From positions 1-33,787 of the forward strand of contig PGEI01000029.1 in NCBI GenBank assembly GCA_002894305.1: a stretch of DNA of 33,787 nucleotides. Reading direction: 5' to 3'. Origin of the DNA: Comamonadaceae bacterium CD01. GTDB taxonomy: Bacteria; Pseudomonadota; Gammaproteobacteria; Burkholderiales; Burkholderiaceae_C. This document shows positions 1 through 6,000 of this stretch, in pieces. Both the position numbers and the translations under genes were made by a program. Every line of letters begins with the position of its first letter. Position 1 is the first letter of the stretch. Below the pieces are notes generated by a model. That model saw only the letters and a program-made list of their open reading frames with translations. It made no database searches and had not been told where the DNA came from.

Positions 1-12
1 GGCGTACTTCAC
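1..12 (-). CDS. IS3-family transposase OrfB, first codons only (cut by window edge)
   Basis: On the minus strand a GTG codon at 12-10 overlaps the TGA stop of the preceding orfA and opens a frame reading V-K-Y-A before the window ends. IS3-family OrfB proteins (DDE transposase, rve integrase core) often begin M/V-K-Y-A or similar right after OrfA, so this is probably the OrfB start. Only four codons are visible, so neither the catalytic domain nor intactness can be judged. Confidence 0.5.
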
Positions 13-36
13 TTCGATGCCTTTGCGAAGTACGCC
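1..36 (-). repeat. Stem-loop across the orfA/orfB junction of the IS
   Basis: GGCGTACTTC (1-10) and GAAGTACGCC (27-36) are a perfect 10-bp inverted repeat with a 16-nt loop. In the minus-strand transcript the 3' arm contains the orfB GTG and most of the orfA stop codon. IS3-family elements commonly use a structure at this junction for programmed frameshifting or coupled re-initiation. The usual A6G slippery run is absent here, so occlusion of the orfB start and translational coupling is the more likely role (inference). Confidence 0.6.
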
Positions 37-302
37 GTCGCTTTTCCCAGAATGTCGCGCTCCATCTTCACGCGCGCCAGCTCCGCGCGCAGCCGGCTGA
101 TCTCCATCTGCTCGGCGCTCACCAACTTGCTGTCGGCGCCAGTGAGCTTGCCGGCACGCTGGGCTTTGACCCAGTTGAACAGGGTCTGATCGACCACGCC
201 CAGAGTGCGGGCGGCCGCCGCGATGCTCTGACCGCCTTCGACCAGCCGCACGGCCTCTTGTTTGAATTCGAGCGTGTAGCGCGCTCTCGTCGTCTTCGTC
301 AT
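9..302 (-). CDS. IS3-family transposase OrfA (HTH subunit)
   Basis: This 97-residue protein is the DNA-binding OrfA of an IS3-family insertion sequence. Residues about 5-50 form the HTH_Tnp_1 helix-turn-helix (YTLEFKQEAVRLVE, then AAARTLGV and LFNWVKA). Residues about 65-90 form a leucine-zipper-like helix (EISRLRAELARVKMERDIL) typical of OrfA oligomerisation. I chose the ATG at 302 because the protein then starts MTKTTRARYTLEF, the usual family start, and AAGGAG lies 7 nt upstream; an in-frame ATG at 338 would add 12 residues. The stop overlaps the putative orfB start by GTGA. The rest of the element lies left of the window, so activity cannot be judged. Confidence 0.9.
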   Translation of the reverse strand: MTKTTRARYTLEFKQEAVRLVEGGQSIAAAARTLGVVDQTLFNWVKAQRAGKLTGADSKLVSAEQMEISRLRAELARVKMERDILGKATAYFAKASK

Positions 303-327
303 CTTCGTTTCTCCTTGCTGGATTGAA

Positions 328-1113
328 TCACTCAGCAAGGGATACGGTTTTCGGGGACAAGGTCATTTCCCCTGTCGCACGGCATCCCAATTTCATCCGC
401 ACACTCGGTCCAGCACGCAGCTTTATTCCCCGCGGCGTCCATACGTACGGAGAAATAAAGATTTCCCCAGTGAGCACATCTACCCACCCCCCTCCGCGAC
501 ACCGACGGGGTCGCGAAAAGGCCGGGAGTATCTGCTGCAGCCAGCGCGGCAGGCATGCTCGACGCACAGCATCCTCCCCCGCCTGGTCAAGACCGCCGTA
601 CCCGAAGAGCCGTCGCCCAGCAGGCAAACTCTCTTTCGTTTCAGACTTCGCCATGTACTTCCCCCAGCGATGCGGCGAACGGCACGCTTCAGCCTCGAAA
701 TAGCCGTGCGGCCACCAACGCTCCAGGAGGCTGCGCTCCAGCCGCATGCCGCGCGGAAGCCACACCATCAGGTGATAGTGGTACGCATGTTTGCACTCCA
801 GCACCCACGTGTAGAGCAGTGGCTTGCCACCGCGCTTGAGTTTTGCCCTGAGCTTATCCAGGAAGGATGAAATATCCTTTCCTTCGGGCATCTGGGTCGG
901 GCGGTAGGTCAGCGTCAATGCCACGGCATACAGTCCATGGATTTTGGCAATACGTCGTTGTTCTTTGATGGTTTTTGCAAATTTATGCTGCAGACGGCGC
1001 ATACGTTTTCGGTGCTGCGCCGGACTTGTTGCGGTCTTTCTGACAAGTACAGGTGCCGAACCCGGATACCGGGCCGACGGGGGTGCTATTAGTGTTGGCA
1101 GGCGAGTCGACAC
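328..1113 (-). CDS. HUH-type rolling-circle replication initiator, C-terminus cut by IS
   Basis: This 261-residue basic protein carries the three motifs of HUH rolling-circle Rep proteins: motif I ALTLTYRP (about 65-72), the metal-binding HUH motif HYHLMVWLP (about 112-120), and a motif III tyrosine in WGKYMAKSE (about 151-159). It resembles Rep-like proteins of filamentous phages and small integrative elements. The start is GTG at 1113, preceded by GAGAGGT at 5-nt spacing. The last ten or so residues (SPKTVSLAE) are encoded inside the presumed IS end, so the native C-terminus has been replaced by a short read-through tail. The catalytic part appears complete. An AlpA-like regulator lies 195 bp upstream on the same strand; the two probably form one replication/regulation module of an integrated element. 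Confidence 0.75.
   Translation of the reverse strand: MSTRLPTLIAPPSARYPGSAPVLVRKTATSPAQHRKRMRRLQHKFAKTIKEQRRIAKIHGLYAVALTLTYRPTQMPEGKDISSFLDKLRAKLKRGGKPLLYTWVLECKHAYHYHLMVWLPRGMRLERSLLERWWPHGYFEAEACRSPHRWGKYMAKSETKESLPAGRRLFGYGGLDQAGEDAVRRACLPRWLQQILPAFSRPRRCRGGGWVDVLTGEIFISPYVWTPRGIKLRAGPSVRMKLGCRATGEMTLSPKTVSLAE
340..359 (-). mobile_element. Probable terminal inverted repeat (left end) of the IS3-family element
   Basis: Reading the minus strand from 359, the sequence TGTCCCCGAAAACCGTATCC lies about 40 bp before orfA. IS3-family ends begin with 5'-TG and sit at this distance from orfA, so I place the IS boundary at about 359. The partner repeat and the target-site duplication are outside the window, so the boundary is inferred. 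A short hairpin (CCTTGCTG 313-320, CAGCAAGG 333-340) lies just inside it. Confidence 0.5.
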
Positions 1114-1308
1114 GACCGACCTCTCGGTGCGCGCCGCTGCCTTGGCAAGGGTGGTCAGGCTTGTTGACGAGTCCGACCGAGTCGGCTTTCACCGCCCGTG
1201 CATGAGCGCGGAGCCGCTACAGCTCACTCTTTCGAGTTGCTGGGGTTCTGGAGGACGGCAGTGGGCAGCCGCGATAGTTATCGCAGCCAGCCCCCTGCGG
1301 CCCTTCAC

Positions 1309-1536
1309 TCACCCGCTGGGCAAACCAAGGCGGTTCTTATCGCGCTCTCCGGAAAGCTCGGCGATGAGGCTTTCAATGTCCGACCGCCGCCAAGCAACAG
1401 ATCGGGTGCCAAGCTTGATGGGTGTCGGGTAGCGACCGGAGCGAACCCCTTCGTACCAGCCCGAGCGGCTTACAGGGAATGCAGCAAGGACTGCAGGCAG
1501 ACGCAGCAGTGCGCCTTCAGTTTTCGTTATCGTCAT
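1309..1536 (-). CDS. AlpA-family helix-turn-helix regulator
   Basis: This 75-residue protein matches the AlpA/MerR-like phage regulatory family. An N-terminal winged HTH reads LRLPAVLAAFPVSRSGWYEGV, followed by the family hallmark YPTPIKLGTRSVAWRRSDIESLI. AlpA proteins control integrase or excision genes in cryptic prophages and satellites. Here the protein lies upstream of the HUH Rep gene on the same strand. No integrase is visible, probably because it lay to the left, beyond the IS. A purine-rich GGGGGG lies upstream but at a long spacing, so the ribosome-binding site is weak. Two 10-bp direct repeats and two palindromes in the upstream 200 bp are candidate operators. Confidence 0.85.
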   Translation of the reverse strand: MTITKTEGALLRLPAVLAAFPVSRSGWYEGVRSGRYPTPIKLGTRSVAWRRSDIESLIAELSGERDKNRLGLPSG

Positions 1537-1565
1537 TTCGCGCTTTCACCCCCCTGATGAACGGC

Positions 1566-1595
1566 AATATGTCCTAAAAGCTCAAAATTTGTCCT
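1566..1595. repeat. Two 10-bp direct repeats, 20 bp apart, upstream of alpA-like gene
   Basis: AATATGTCCT (1566-1575) and AATTTGTCCT (1586-1595) match at 9 of 10 positions and are exactly 20 bp apart start to start, about two helical turns. They lie 30-60 bp upstream of the AlpA-like start. This geometry suits an operator for a dimeric regulator or a small iteron pair. Function is inferred from spacing and position only. Confidence 0.45.
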
Positions 1596-1682
1596 CTTTC
1601 ACGGCGGGGGAAGAGCCGCGAACGCCCGTTGGCGCCCAAGGCGCTCACAGCGGTATAGGAACATGGGGGAAATTTTGGAACC

Positions 1683-1734
1683 GAATCTGAAATAAATTTT
1701 TCAGATTCTGGAAAAATGAGAATCAATCTCATTT
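1683..1734. promoter_or_regulatory. Two adjacent palindromes in an A/T-rich gap, the second Fur-box-like
   Basis: GAATCTGAAA (1683-1692) and TTTCAGATTC (1699-1708) form a perfect 10-bp inverted repeat with a 6-nt spacer. Immediately after, AAATGAGA (1714-1721) and TCTCATTT (1727-1734) form an 8-bp inverted repeat with a 5-nt spacer. The 15-bp core TGAGAATCAATCTCA fits the 7-1-7 Fur consensus TGATAATNATTATCA at 12 positions, counting the free centre. The surrounding 1537-1827 gap is otherwise empty apart from the direct repeats and a small GCGCC/GGCGC hairpin at 1632-1644. Neither neighbouring gene is obviously iron-related, so another regulator could bind here. Confidence 0.45.
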
Positions 1735-1827
1735 AAGCCCGCACGCAGCATGGCATGGGTGCAGTAACTTTTCGCAGAGCTCTATACCGAGCGCGACTGA
1801 ATTTGAGCCGCCAAGACTGGGCCCGCC

Positions 1828-2139
1828 ATGCTCTACCTGCTTGGCACCAACATCAGCATCCACCTCATCCAGCGCCAGCCGCATCAAGTGCTGCAGCACT
1901 TCGCCGCCCTGCGCCATGGGCAGGCCGTGATGTCTATCGTCACTTATGCCGAGTTGTGCGCCGGGCTTGAAATGCAATCGGGCCACCGCGACCAGGACAC
2001 CCGGGAGGGCAAGATGACGCCATCGGACAACGCCTTCAAAAGCAGGGATCGATCCGTACTGCGGAGCGCTTGCCAAGAAGATGCAGGCGGGATTGGAAAA
2101 ATGCAGCAGCCCTACGGTCTGTGCAAAGTTGAGCCCTAG
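1828..2139 (+). pseudogene. vapC: Decayed VapC-type PIN-domain toxin
   Basis: The first 55 or so residues match VapC PIN-domain ribonucleases: MLYLLGTNISIHLIQ, then a helix HFAALRHGQ and MSIVTYAELCAGLEMQ. In active VapC the first metal-binding Asp sits in LLDTN; here it is Gly (GGC where GAC is expected, one base change). After about residue 58 the frame no longer resembles VapC, and the rest of the domain with its later acidic residues is absent although the frame stays open to 2139. No VapB antitoxin is recognisable upstream. The remnant is therefore almost certainly inactive. In 2030-2200 another frame is open (reading ALAKKMQAGLEK) and runs into the tRNA terminator; I cannot assign it. 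Confidence 0.7.
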
Positions 2140-2178
2140 GTTCATCAAACCCAAAACTGTCACCAGACTGTCACCAAG

Positions 2179-2212
2179 AAAAAAGCGCGCTATCGTTTAA
2201 ATAGCGCGCTTT
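2179..2212 (-). terminator. Rho-independent terminator of tRNA-Lys
   Basis: Perfect 12-bp arms AAAGCGCGCTAT (2182-2193) and ATAGCGCGCTTT (2201-2212) enclose a 7-nt loop. On the minus strand the stem runs into six T residues (2184-2179). It lies 12 bp after the tRNA 3' end and fits an intrinsic terminator for the tRNA transcript. Confidence 0.85.
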
Positions 2213-2224
2213 CCTTATGTAGCT

Positions 2225-2300
2225 TGGTGGGCCCTGAGTGACTCGAACACTCGACCAACGGATTAAGAGTCCGCTGCTCTACCAACTGAGCTAAGAGCCC
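2225..2300 (-). tRNA. tRNA-Lys(CTT)
   Basis: The minus strand folds as a 76-nt tRNA with encoded CCA. The acceptor stem is GGGCTCT paired with AGGGCCC, the D-arm is AGCTCAGTTGGTAGAGC, and the T-arm has GTTCGAGTC. The anticodon loop CTCTTAA gives anticodon CTT, reading the Lys codon AAG. Its 3' end faces the accessory strip at 1-2178 (IS, Rep, AlpA, vapC remnant), the usual orientation for tRNA-associated integration, but no duplicate of the tRNA 3' end is visible in the window. A CATAAT at 2334-2329 is a possible -10 box upstream. Confidence 0.97.
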
Positions 2301-2332
2301 GTCGCGGAGATTGCCGCGAAGCCCTGGATTAT

Positions 2333-2367
2333 GCATCAATTTTTCGGGACGTCCGGGAAATTGATGC
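2333..2367. repeat. 35-bp palindrome between guaC and tRNA-Lys
   Basis: GCATCAATTT (2333-2342) and AAATTGATGC (2358-2367) form perfect 10-bp arms around a centre that contains the palindrome GGACGTCC (2347-2354). It lies 16 bp after the guaC stop. No T-run follows on the minus strand, so it is not a classical intrinsic terminator of guaC, although it could protect the mRNA end or mark a processing site ahead of the tRNA. Confidence 0.6.
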
Positions 2368-2383
2368 AAAAAACCAGCTTGCC

Positions 2384-3361
2384 TTACATCAGCAGGTGCT
2401 CGGCCGCGTTGGTGCCGCCCAGGATGACGTAGTTCACCTTGCGGATGTCCATCAGCTGGGTGCCGCCGGAGTAGCTGATCGAGCTTTGCACGTCTTGCTC
2501 CATTTCGATGAGTGTTTCGGCCAGCTTGCCCTTGATGGGCTCCAGGATGCGCTTGCCTTCGACGTGGCGGTATTCGCCCTTGTTGAAGTCGCTGGCCGAG
2601 CCGTAGTACTCCTTGAACAGCTTGCCGTCGACTTCCACCGTCTGGCCGGGCGATTCCTCGTGGCCGGCGAACAGTGAGCCGATCATGACCATGGTCGCGC
2701 CAAAGCGCACGCTCTTGGCGATGTCGCCGTGGCTTCTGATGCCGCCGTCGGCGATGATGGGCTTGGTGGCCACGCGTGCGCACCACTTGAGCGCCGACAG
2801 CTGCCAGCCGCCGGTGCCAAAGCCGGTCTTGAGCTTGGTGATGCAGACTTTGCCCGGGCCCACGCCCACCTTGGTCGCGTCGGCGCCCCAGTTCTCCAGG
2901 TCGATCACCGCCTCGGGCGTGGCGACGTTGCCGGCGATCACGAAGGAGTCGGGCAGGTGCTGCTTGAGGTAGGCGATCATGTCGCGCACGCTGTCGGAGT
3001 GGCCGTGGGCGATGTCGATGGTGATGTATTCGGGCGCCAGGCCTTCGGCCTTGAGGCGGTCGACGGTGGCGTAGTCGGCCGGCTTGATGCCCAGCGAGAT
3101 CGAGGCGAAGCAGCCCTGGGCGTGCATGCCCTGCACGAACTGGACGTTGTCCAGGTCGAAGCGGTGCATTACGTAGAAGTAGTCGTTCTGGGCCAGCCAG
3201 ATGCAGATTTTCTCGTCGACGACGGTCTTCATGTTGGCTGGCACGACCGGCAGCTTGAAGCGCCGCCCGCCCAGCTGCACGCTGGCGTCGCACTGCGAGC
3301 GGCTTTGCACGCGGCATTTGCGTGGCAGCAGCAGGATGTTGTCGTAGTCGAAGATTTCCAT
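2384..3361 (-). CDS. guaC: GMP reductase
   Basis: This 325-residue TIM-barrel enzyme of the IMPDH/GMPR family reduces GMP to IMP with NADPH in purine salvage. The active-site Cys lies in [15 protein letters not shown] (Cys about 173); the following [13 protein letters not shown] is typical of the GuaC subgroup known from Gram-positive bacteria. The N-terminus [16 protein letters not shown] and [19 protein letters not shown] match this subgroup, and no CBS domains are present, which argues against IMPDH. I chose the ATG at 3361; an ATG at 3376 would add five residues (MELGT). The gene has its own TACAAT -10 box at 3497-3492 and a leader of roughly 120 nt with two strong hairpins. It is divergent from uvrD. 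Confidence 0.95.
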   Translation of the reverse strand: MEIFDYDNILLLPRKCRVQSRSQCDASVQLGGRRFKLPVVPANMKTVVDEKICIWLAQNDYFYVMHRFDLDNVQFVQGMHAQGCFASISLGIKPADYATVDRLKAEGLAPEYITIDIAHGHSDSVRDMIAYLKQHLPDSFVIAGNVATPEAVIDLENWGADATKVGVGPGKVCITKLKTGFGTGGWQLSALKWCARVATKPIIADGGIRSHGDIAKSVRFGATMVMIGSLFAGHEESPGQTVEVDGKLFKEYYGSASDFNKGEYRHVEGKRILEPIKGKLAETLIEMEQDVQSSISYSGGTQLMDIRKVNYVILGGTNAAEHLLM

Positions 3362-3385
3362 GGTTCCAAGCTCCATCGGTGGCGT

Positions 3386-3463
3386 GCACCGGCGAGGGAT
3401 TTCGCCGGCGCTGGGCGCTTGGCTTGGCTCCGGTTTCGCGCCACGCGGGCGCAAAAAAACCGG
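3386..3463 (-). promoter_or_regulatory. Structured guaC 5' leader (two hairpins)
   Basis: Between the probable guaC promoter and its start codon lie two inverted repeats. The proximal one is CCGGCGA (3389-3395) with TCGCCGG (3402-3408) and a 6-nt loop. The distal one is CCGGTTT (3430-3436) with AAACCGG (3457-3463), enclosing GCGCC (3438-3442) with GGCGC (3448-3452). On the minus strand the seven-T run (3459-3453) precedes the inner stem rather than following it, so this is not an ordinary terminator. It may be a cis-regulatory RNA; I recognise no known riboswitch class. Confidence 0.45.
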
Positions 3464-3491
3464 GCGACAAGAAACTTGGGCCCGGTGGTTG

Positions 3492-3497
3492 ATTGTA
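3492..3497 (-). promoter_or_regulatory. Probable -10 box of guaC
   Basis: TACAAT reads on the minus strand 131 bp before the guaC start. No convincing -35 box lies at 17 bp. Transcription would begin near 3485. Confidence 0.4.
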
Positions 3498-3559
3498 TGG
3501 CAGTCGTGCATCAACCCGCCACGTGAACCCGGCTGGCGGCGCCGGTGCCTGGCCCTTTC

Positions 3560-3565
3560 TACAAT
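3560..3565 (+). promoter_or_regulatory. -10 box just ahead of uvrD (near-leaderless)
   Basis: TACAAT lies 7 nt before the uvrD ATG, so transcription should begin at or within a base or two of the start codon. No Shine-Dalgarno sequence is present. The -35 region is weak. Confidence 0.5.
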
Positions 3566-3572
3566 GCGGGCC

Positions 3573-5963
3573 ATGTTTTTTGATGAATTGGGCGCCGGCG
3601 CCCACGAGCCGCTGCTGGCAGGCCTGAACCCCGAACAACGCGCCGCCGTGACCCTGCCTGAGGGCCATGCGTTGATTCTGGCGGGTGCCGGCTCGGGCAA
3701 GACACGGGTGCTGACCACGCGCATTGCCTGGCTGCTGCAGACCGGGCGGGCCACGCCCGGCGGCATTCTGGCCGTGACGTTTACCAACAAGGCCGCACGC
3801 GAGATGCTCACCCGCCTGTCGGGCATGCTGCCGATCAATGTGCGCGGCATGTGGATTGGGACGTTTCATGGGCTGTGCAACCGCATGCTGCGGGCGCACC
3901 ACAAGTTGGCGGGGCTGCCGCAGGCCTTCCAGATCCTGGACCAGCAGGATCAGCTGTCGGCCATCAAGCGCCTGTGCAAGCAGCACCAGGTGGACGATCA
4001 GCGCTTTCCGCCCAAGCAGCTGCAGCAGTTCATCGGCAGCTGCAAGGAGGAGGGCATGCGCCCGCGCGACGTGCCGCAGCACAACCCGGCCATGCGCCGC
4101 CAGGCCGAGATCTACCAGCTGTACGAGGAGCAGTGCCAGCGCGAGGGCGTGGCTGACTTTGGCGAGCTGATGCTGCGCAGCTTCGAGCTGCTGCGCGACA
4201 ACGACCCGATCCGCATGCATTACCAGCGGCGCTTTGCGCACATCCTGGTCGACGAGTTTCAGGACACCAACCGGCTGCAGTACCGCTGGCTCAAGCAGCT
4301 GGCCGGCGACGAGCAAAATGGGCAGCTGCGCACCATGGGCAGCGTGATGGCCGTGGGCGACGACGACCAGAGCATTTACGCCTTTCGCGGCGCGCGCGTG
4401 GGCAATATGCAGGACTTCGTGCGCGAGTTCGACGTGCGCCAGACGATCAAGCTCGAAGAGAACTACCGCTCCTACAGCAACATACTGGACTGCGCCAACG
4501 CCTTGATTGCGCACAACGCGCGCCGTCTGGGCAAGAACCTGCGCACCGCGCAGGGGCCGGGCGAGCCGGTGCGCATCTTCGAGGCGGCCAGCGACTTTGC
4601 CGAGGCGCAGTGGATGGTCGACGAGATCCGCGCGCTCACCAGCGCCGGCATGGCGCGCCAGCAGATCGCGGTGCTCTACCGCAGCAACGCGCAAAGCCGG
4701 GTGATCGAGTCGGCGCTGTTCAATGCCGGCGTGTCCTACCGTGTCTATGGCGGGCTGCGCTTTTTCGAGCGCGCCGAGATCAAGCACGCGCTGGCCTATC
4801 TGCGCCTGCTGGAGAACGCGCACGACGACACCAGTTTTGTGCGCGTGGTGAACTTTCCGCCACGCGGCATTGGCGCGCGCACGCTGGAGCAGCTGCAGGA
4901 TGCGGCGCGCAGCGCGGGCTGCTCGTTGCACGATGCGGCGGCGCAGATCAAGGGCGCGGCCGGCGCCAAGCTGGGCGGCTTCGTCGCGCTGATCGAGGTG
5001 CTGCGCGAGCAGACGCAGGGCCAGAGCCTGCGCGCCATCATCGAGCAGATGCTGGACGCCAGTGGCCTGGTCGAGCATTACCGCAGCGACAAGGAGGGCG
5101 AGGATCGCATCGAGAACCTGCACGAGCTGGTCAACGCGGCCGAGAGCTTTGTCGTGCAGGAAGGCTTTGGCCGCGACGCGGTGGCGCTGCCGCTCGACGA
5201 GCAGCGGGGCAGTGGGCTGACGCAAAGCCCGGTCAGCCAGGGGCTGGATCCGAGCCAGCCGGCCGCGGGCGGCTTTATCGACCAGGACACGGGCGAGACG
5301 TTGTCGCCGTTGGTGGCGTTCTTGACGCACGCGGCGCTGGAGGCGGGCGACAACCAGGCCCAGGCCGGCCAGGACGCGGTGCAGCTGATGACGGTGCACG
5401 CCAGCAAGGGGCTGGAGTTCGACGCGGTGTTCATCGGCGGCCTGGAGGAAGGCCTGTTTCCGCACGACAACGCGATGAGCGACCAGGCGGGGCTGGAGGA
5501 GGAGCGCCGCCTGATGTACGTGGCGATCACCCGCGCGCGCCAGCGCCTGTACCTGAGCCACGCGCAGACGCGCATGCTGCACGGGCAGACGCGCTACAAC
5601 GTGCGCAGCCGTTTCCTGGACGAGTTGCCGCAGGAGGCGCTCAAGTGGCTGACGCCGCAGCGCGCCGGAGCTGCCCAGGCGCGTGGCGGTGCGGGCGGTG
5701 GGTTTTCGGCCTGGAGCGACGCGGCGCCCAGCCGCTTTGGCTCCAAGGGCGAGGTGTTTGCCTCTCCCCCGGTGCCGCCGCAAAAGGCGCAGCCGGCGCA
5801 CGGCCTGCGCGTGGGGCTGGCGGTGTTTCACACCAAGTTCGGCGAGGGCAAGGTGCTGGCCATCGAGGGCAGCGGCGACGACGCGCGCGCCCAGGTGCAC
5901 TTTCCGCGCCACGGCACCAAGTGGCTGGCGCTGGCGGTGGCCAAGTTGACGGTGGTCGATTGA
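3573..5963 (+). CDS. uvrD: UvrD/PcrA-type superfamily 1 DNA helicase
   Basis: This 796-residue 3'-5' helicase acts in nucleotide excision and mismatch repair and clears protein blocks from DNA. Visible motifs in order: [11 protein letters not shown], Walker A AGAGSGKT (37-44), motif Ia [12 protein letters not shown], Walker [10 protein letters not shown], motif [17 protein letters not shown], motif IV LEENYRS, motif [16 protein letters not shown], and motif [14 protein letters not shown]. The C-terminal tail ends with the UvrD/PcrA RNA-polymerase-binding type fold ([16 protein letters not shown]). I chose the ATG at 3573 because a TACAAT lies exactly 7 nt upstream; an in-frame ATG at 3564 lies inside that promoter. 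The ClC gene follows after 37 bp and may be cotranscribed. Confidence 0.95.
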   Translation: MFFDELGAGAHEPLLAGLNPEQRAAVTLPEGHALILAGAGSGKTRVLTTRIAWLLQTGRATPGGILAVTFTNKAAREMLTRLSGMLPINVRGMWIGTFHGLCNRMLRAHHKLAGLPQAFQILDQQDQLSAIKRLCKQHQVDDQRFPPKQLQQFIGSCKEEGMRPRDVPQHNPAMRRQAEIYQLYEEQCQREGVADFGELMLRSFELLRDNDPIRMHYQRRFAHILVDEFQDTNRLQYRWLKQLAGDEQNGQLRTMGSVMAVGDDDQSIYAFRGARVGNMQDFVREFDVRQTIKLEENYRSYSNILDCANALIAHNARRLGKNLRTAQGPGEPVRIFEAASDFAEAQWMVDEIRALTSAGMARQQIAVLYRSNAQSRVIESALFNAGVSYRVYGGLRFFERAEIKHALAYLRLLENAHDDTSFVRVVNFPPRGIGARTLEQLQDAARSAGCSLHDAAAQIKGAAGAKLGGFVALIEVLREQTQGQSLRAIIEQMLDASGLVEHYRSDKEGEDRIENLHELVNAAESFVVQEGFGRDAVALPLDEQRGSGLTQSPVSQGLDPSQPAAGGFIDQDTGETLSPLVAFLTHAALEAGDNQAQAGQDAVQLMTVHASKGLEFDAVFIGGLEEGLFPHDNAMSDQAGLEEERRLMYVAITRARQRLYLSHAQTRMLHGQTRYNVRSRFLDELPQEALKWLTPQRAGAAQARGGAGGGFSAWSDAAPSRFGSKGEVFASPPVPPQKAQPAHGLRVGLAVFHTKFGEGKVLAIEGSGDDARAQVHFPRHGTKWLALAVAKLTVVD

Positions 5964-6000
5964 ACCGCTGCGCGCGTGGGCCAAATCAGCAGGAGTTTTT

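Noticed and set aside
323..870. Plus-strand frames opposite the Rep gene
   Set aside because: Antisense to a frame with HUH motifs; Pro/Arg/Ser-rich shadow composition.
983..1192. 69-residue minus-strand frame overlapping the start of the Rep gene
   Set aside because: It overlaps the better-supported Rep frame, has no recognisable motif and no clear ribosome-binding site.
1755..1970. Possible antitoxin frame before vapC
   Set aside because: The frame starting at 1755 runs through vapC in another phase and resembles no VapB; the short LFAELYTERD end in a neighbouring phase is too short to call.
2345..2370. Intrinsic terminator of guaC at the 35-bp palindrome
   Set aside because: On the minus strand the T-run precedes the stem and none follows it; listed as a palindrome instead.
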